Positions 62,501-64,000 of a stretch of DNA of 64,000 bases are shown one piece after another. The DNA is taken from NCBI GenBank assembly GCA_034008185.1, contig CM067087.1:42612590-42676589 (forward strand), in the 5' to 3' direction. Position numbers and translations under genes: made by a program. Origin of the DNA: Gorsachius magnificus. Its lineage: Eukaryota; Chordata; Aves; Pelecaniformes; Ardeidae. The notes under the pieces were generated by a model. It saw nothing but the letters and a program-made list of their open reading frames with translations. It was not told the DNA's origin and ran no database searches. Within the stretch, counting starts at the first letter, position 1; each line of letters starts with the position of its first letter.

Positions 62501-64000
62501 TTGAGAAGGCAGATGAAATAGGGGCCAGTGAAAGAGCTGCATGTGAAAATATGAGCTGAGTTCAGCAGTTATGCTATTCAGAACCATTCTTTGTTTTCCT
62601 CTTATCCTCAGTAGTTTACGCTTAGAAGAATTTACATTTTGCCTGTTCACAGTAGGAAACACAACCAATACTTGGTTGTAATTATAACCTGATCTTGAGA
62701 TTTCTGTTCTTTGCCATTATTGGCAGTGCTACTGTCTCTGCTGCTTCAGTTTGACAACACAAACTTCCATCTTGTGTTCTCTCTCCCAAAGTGTCTCCCA
62801 AAGTCTGGTATGCTCATTCTCAGGAGAATGCAAGCAGCAGGTTGCTGCTGCAAAGACTCAGTGGCTTCTCTTCCTGCGTTACTTCAGCAACTCAATGAAT
62901 AAGACAGATGCCCCGAGTCCATCGCAATCTCACTCTTTGGCAATTACTGATTTTGAAACGGCAGACAACTTCAGAAACAGTCACCAATTTTTAACTCAAA
63001 CCATCATCTTCCATGACCTTTTTGTTCAGTTTCTGCAGCTGTAAAACATCTCTATCTTGCCATAAACTCCTTTTTAAAATGATATCATTTTAGTTACTGT
63101 TGAGAAGGAACCAATCTTCAGGCTTAGTACCAAAACCTAATCCCTTCTTCACTGGCAAGCCTACTTACTTATTGCCAGCTTGAATCACCTGTAGTCTTTG
63201 GGAAGCAGCTGACCACAACCAGCCCAGCCTGGGGTCCTCAGTACTGCTCCAGCAATGCCATAGGAAAAGGAAATGGGTTTCCTTGTAAAACCCACTGGGT
63301 GAATGAGGTTTTGTCTAGAATGTCTTTACATCCGTGGTGTTTAGCTGGGGAGCCTGGCAGTGTCCTGTGACAGGCAGAGCAGCAAGCTCAGAAGTCCTGT
63401 GAGTCTTCACTGTGTCTCTCTCGGTGAATAATGTAACATCATTTTGATTTCCTTCATACCTATAACAGCAGAAGAGCCTCCCTTACAAACCTGTAGGGGA
63501 AAATTTGCCAACAGCTATGCAGCCTTGAAAAAGAAAAAAAAAAAATCATGTAGAAGTATCTGTTATATTTGTAAATGAATTTTTCTTTGTTCAAATATAT
63601 GACAACCCTTTCCAAATATTGTCTTTAGGTTACATGCTGTTCCCAGTTCAATATTTCCATGTCTGTGAATTGGACCTTGTATTTCTTTCTAGTTCATTTG
63701 CTGCTGTGGGCAATGAGATTGGTGCATTTTCTGATTTTTTTTTTTATTAAGTCTGTAATATGTTGGCCTTCTTCAGGTTCTTACTCCGACAATATGATAT
63801 TTGTCCTTATGTTTCTAGAGTGTCCCAAATTGCTCATAGAGTCATACTGATATCATTTTGCTTTCTATTCTATTCCATATTTATAACCTTCTTTAGGGCA
63901 CTATTATTCATGCTCACAGGTTTTAGTGTTACATTTTTGCTGACAACTCCCAAATCTATTTTTCAGTACCTACTGACCCAGTGCTGGCTCTCCCTTTGCT
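50526..64000. other. Unassigned 13.5 kb, no gene seen
   Basis: AT-rich DNA with poly-T runs (57296-57310, 59294-59310, about 60660-60674) and short overlapping frames, none above about 135 codons. No CR1 landmark, LTR terminus, tRNA or other RNA gene is recognised. A GC-richer stretch at about 56230-56540 has short frames on both strands and no known motif. Confidence 0.6.

Overview
The window looks like nuclear DNA of a bird. It is AT-rich and gene-poor, it carries four or five pieces of CR1 (the dominant avian LINE), and it holds one solitary LTR of a type I recognise as the TguLTR5 group of avian ERVL elements. The LTR points to a neoavian bird rather than a fowl. That is a judgement from memory of the families, not from a search. 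I could not recognise any host protein-coding gene with confidence. The window may be intergenic or inside very long introns.

Layout. 1-106 is the end of a short tandem array cut by the window edge. 987-1485 (minus) is an open frame with protein-like composition, the only candidate host exon I would rank above chance. 1486-8082 is unassigned sequence with one small tandem repeat (5045-5130). 8083-8287 is a CR1 3' end on the minus strand. 8288-14263 is unassigned. 14264-14790 is an old, decayed minus-strand CR1. 14791-28344 is unassigned, with microsatellites, a 21-bp palindrome and a 24-bp direct repeat. 28350-28958 is the solo LTR with a perfect 5-bp target-site duplication. 28964-41564 is unassigned apart from a 25-bp tandem repeat (34932) and a poly-C/pyrimidine tract (38086). 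41565-42075 is an older plus-strand CR1, followed by a GC- and CpG-rich patch (about 42100-42540) that I cannot explain. 42541-48421 is unassigned, with weak exon-like pieces on the minus strand and a possible CR1 scrap. 48422-50525 is a young 5'-truncated CR1 with an uninterrupted 662-codon reverse-transcriptase frame. 50526-64000 is unassigned.

The elements do not form a pathway. They record separate insertions of different ages: the 48.4 kb CR1 is young (frame intact), the 8.1 and 41.6 kb copies are older, and the 14.3 kb copy is ancient. I found no CRISPR array, operon, tRNA, rRNA or recognisable small RNA, and I see no convincing evidence for a previously undescribed system. The best leads are the minus-strand frame at 987-1485, the internal 20-bp repeats and changed promoter region of the LTR, and the CpG-rich patch at 42.1-42.5 kb.
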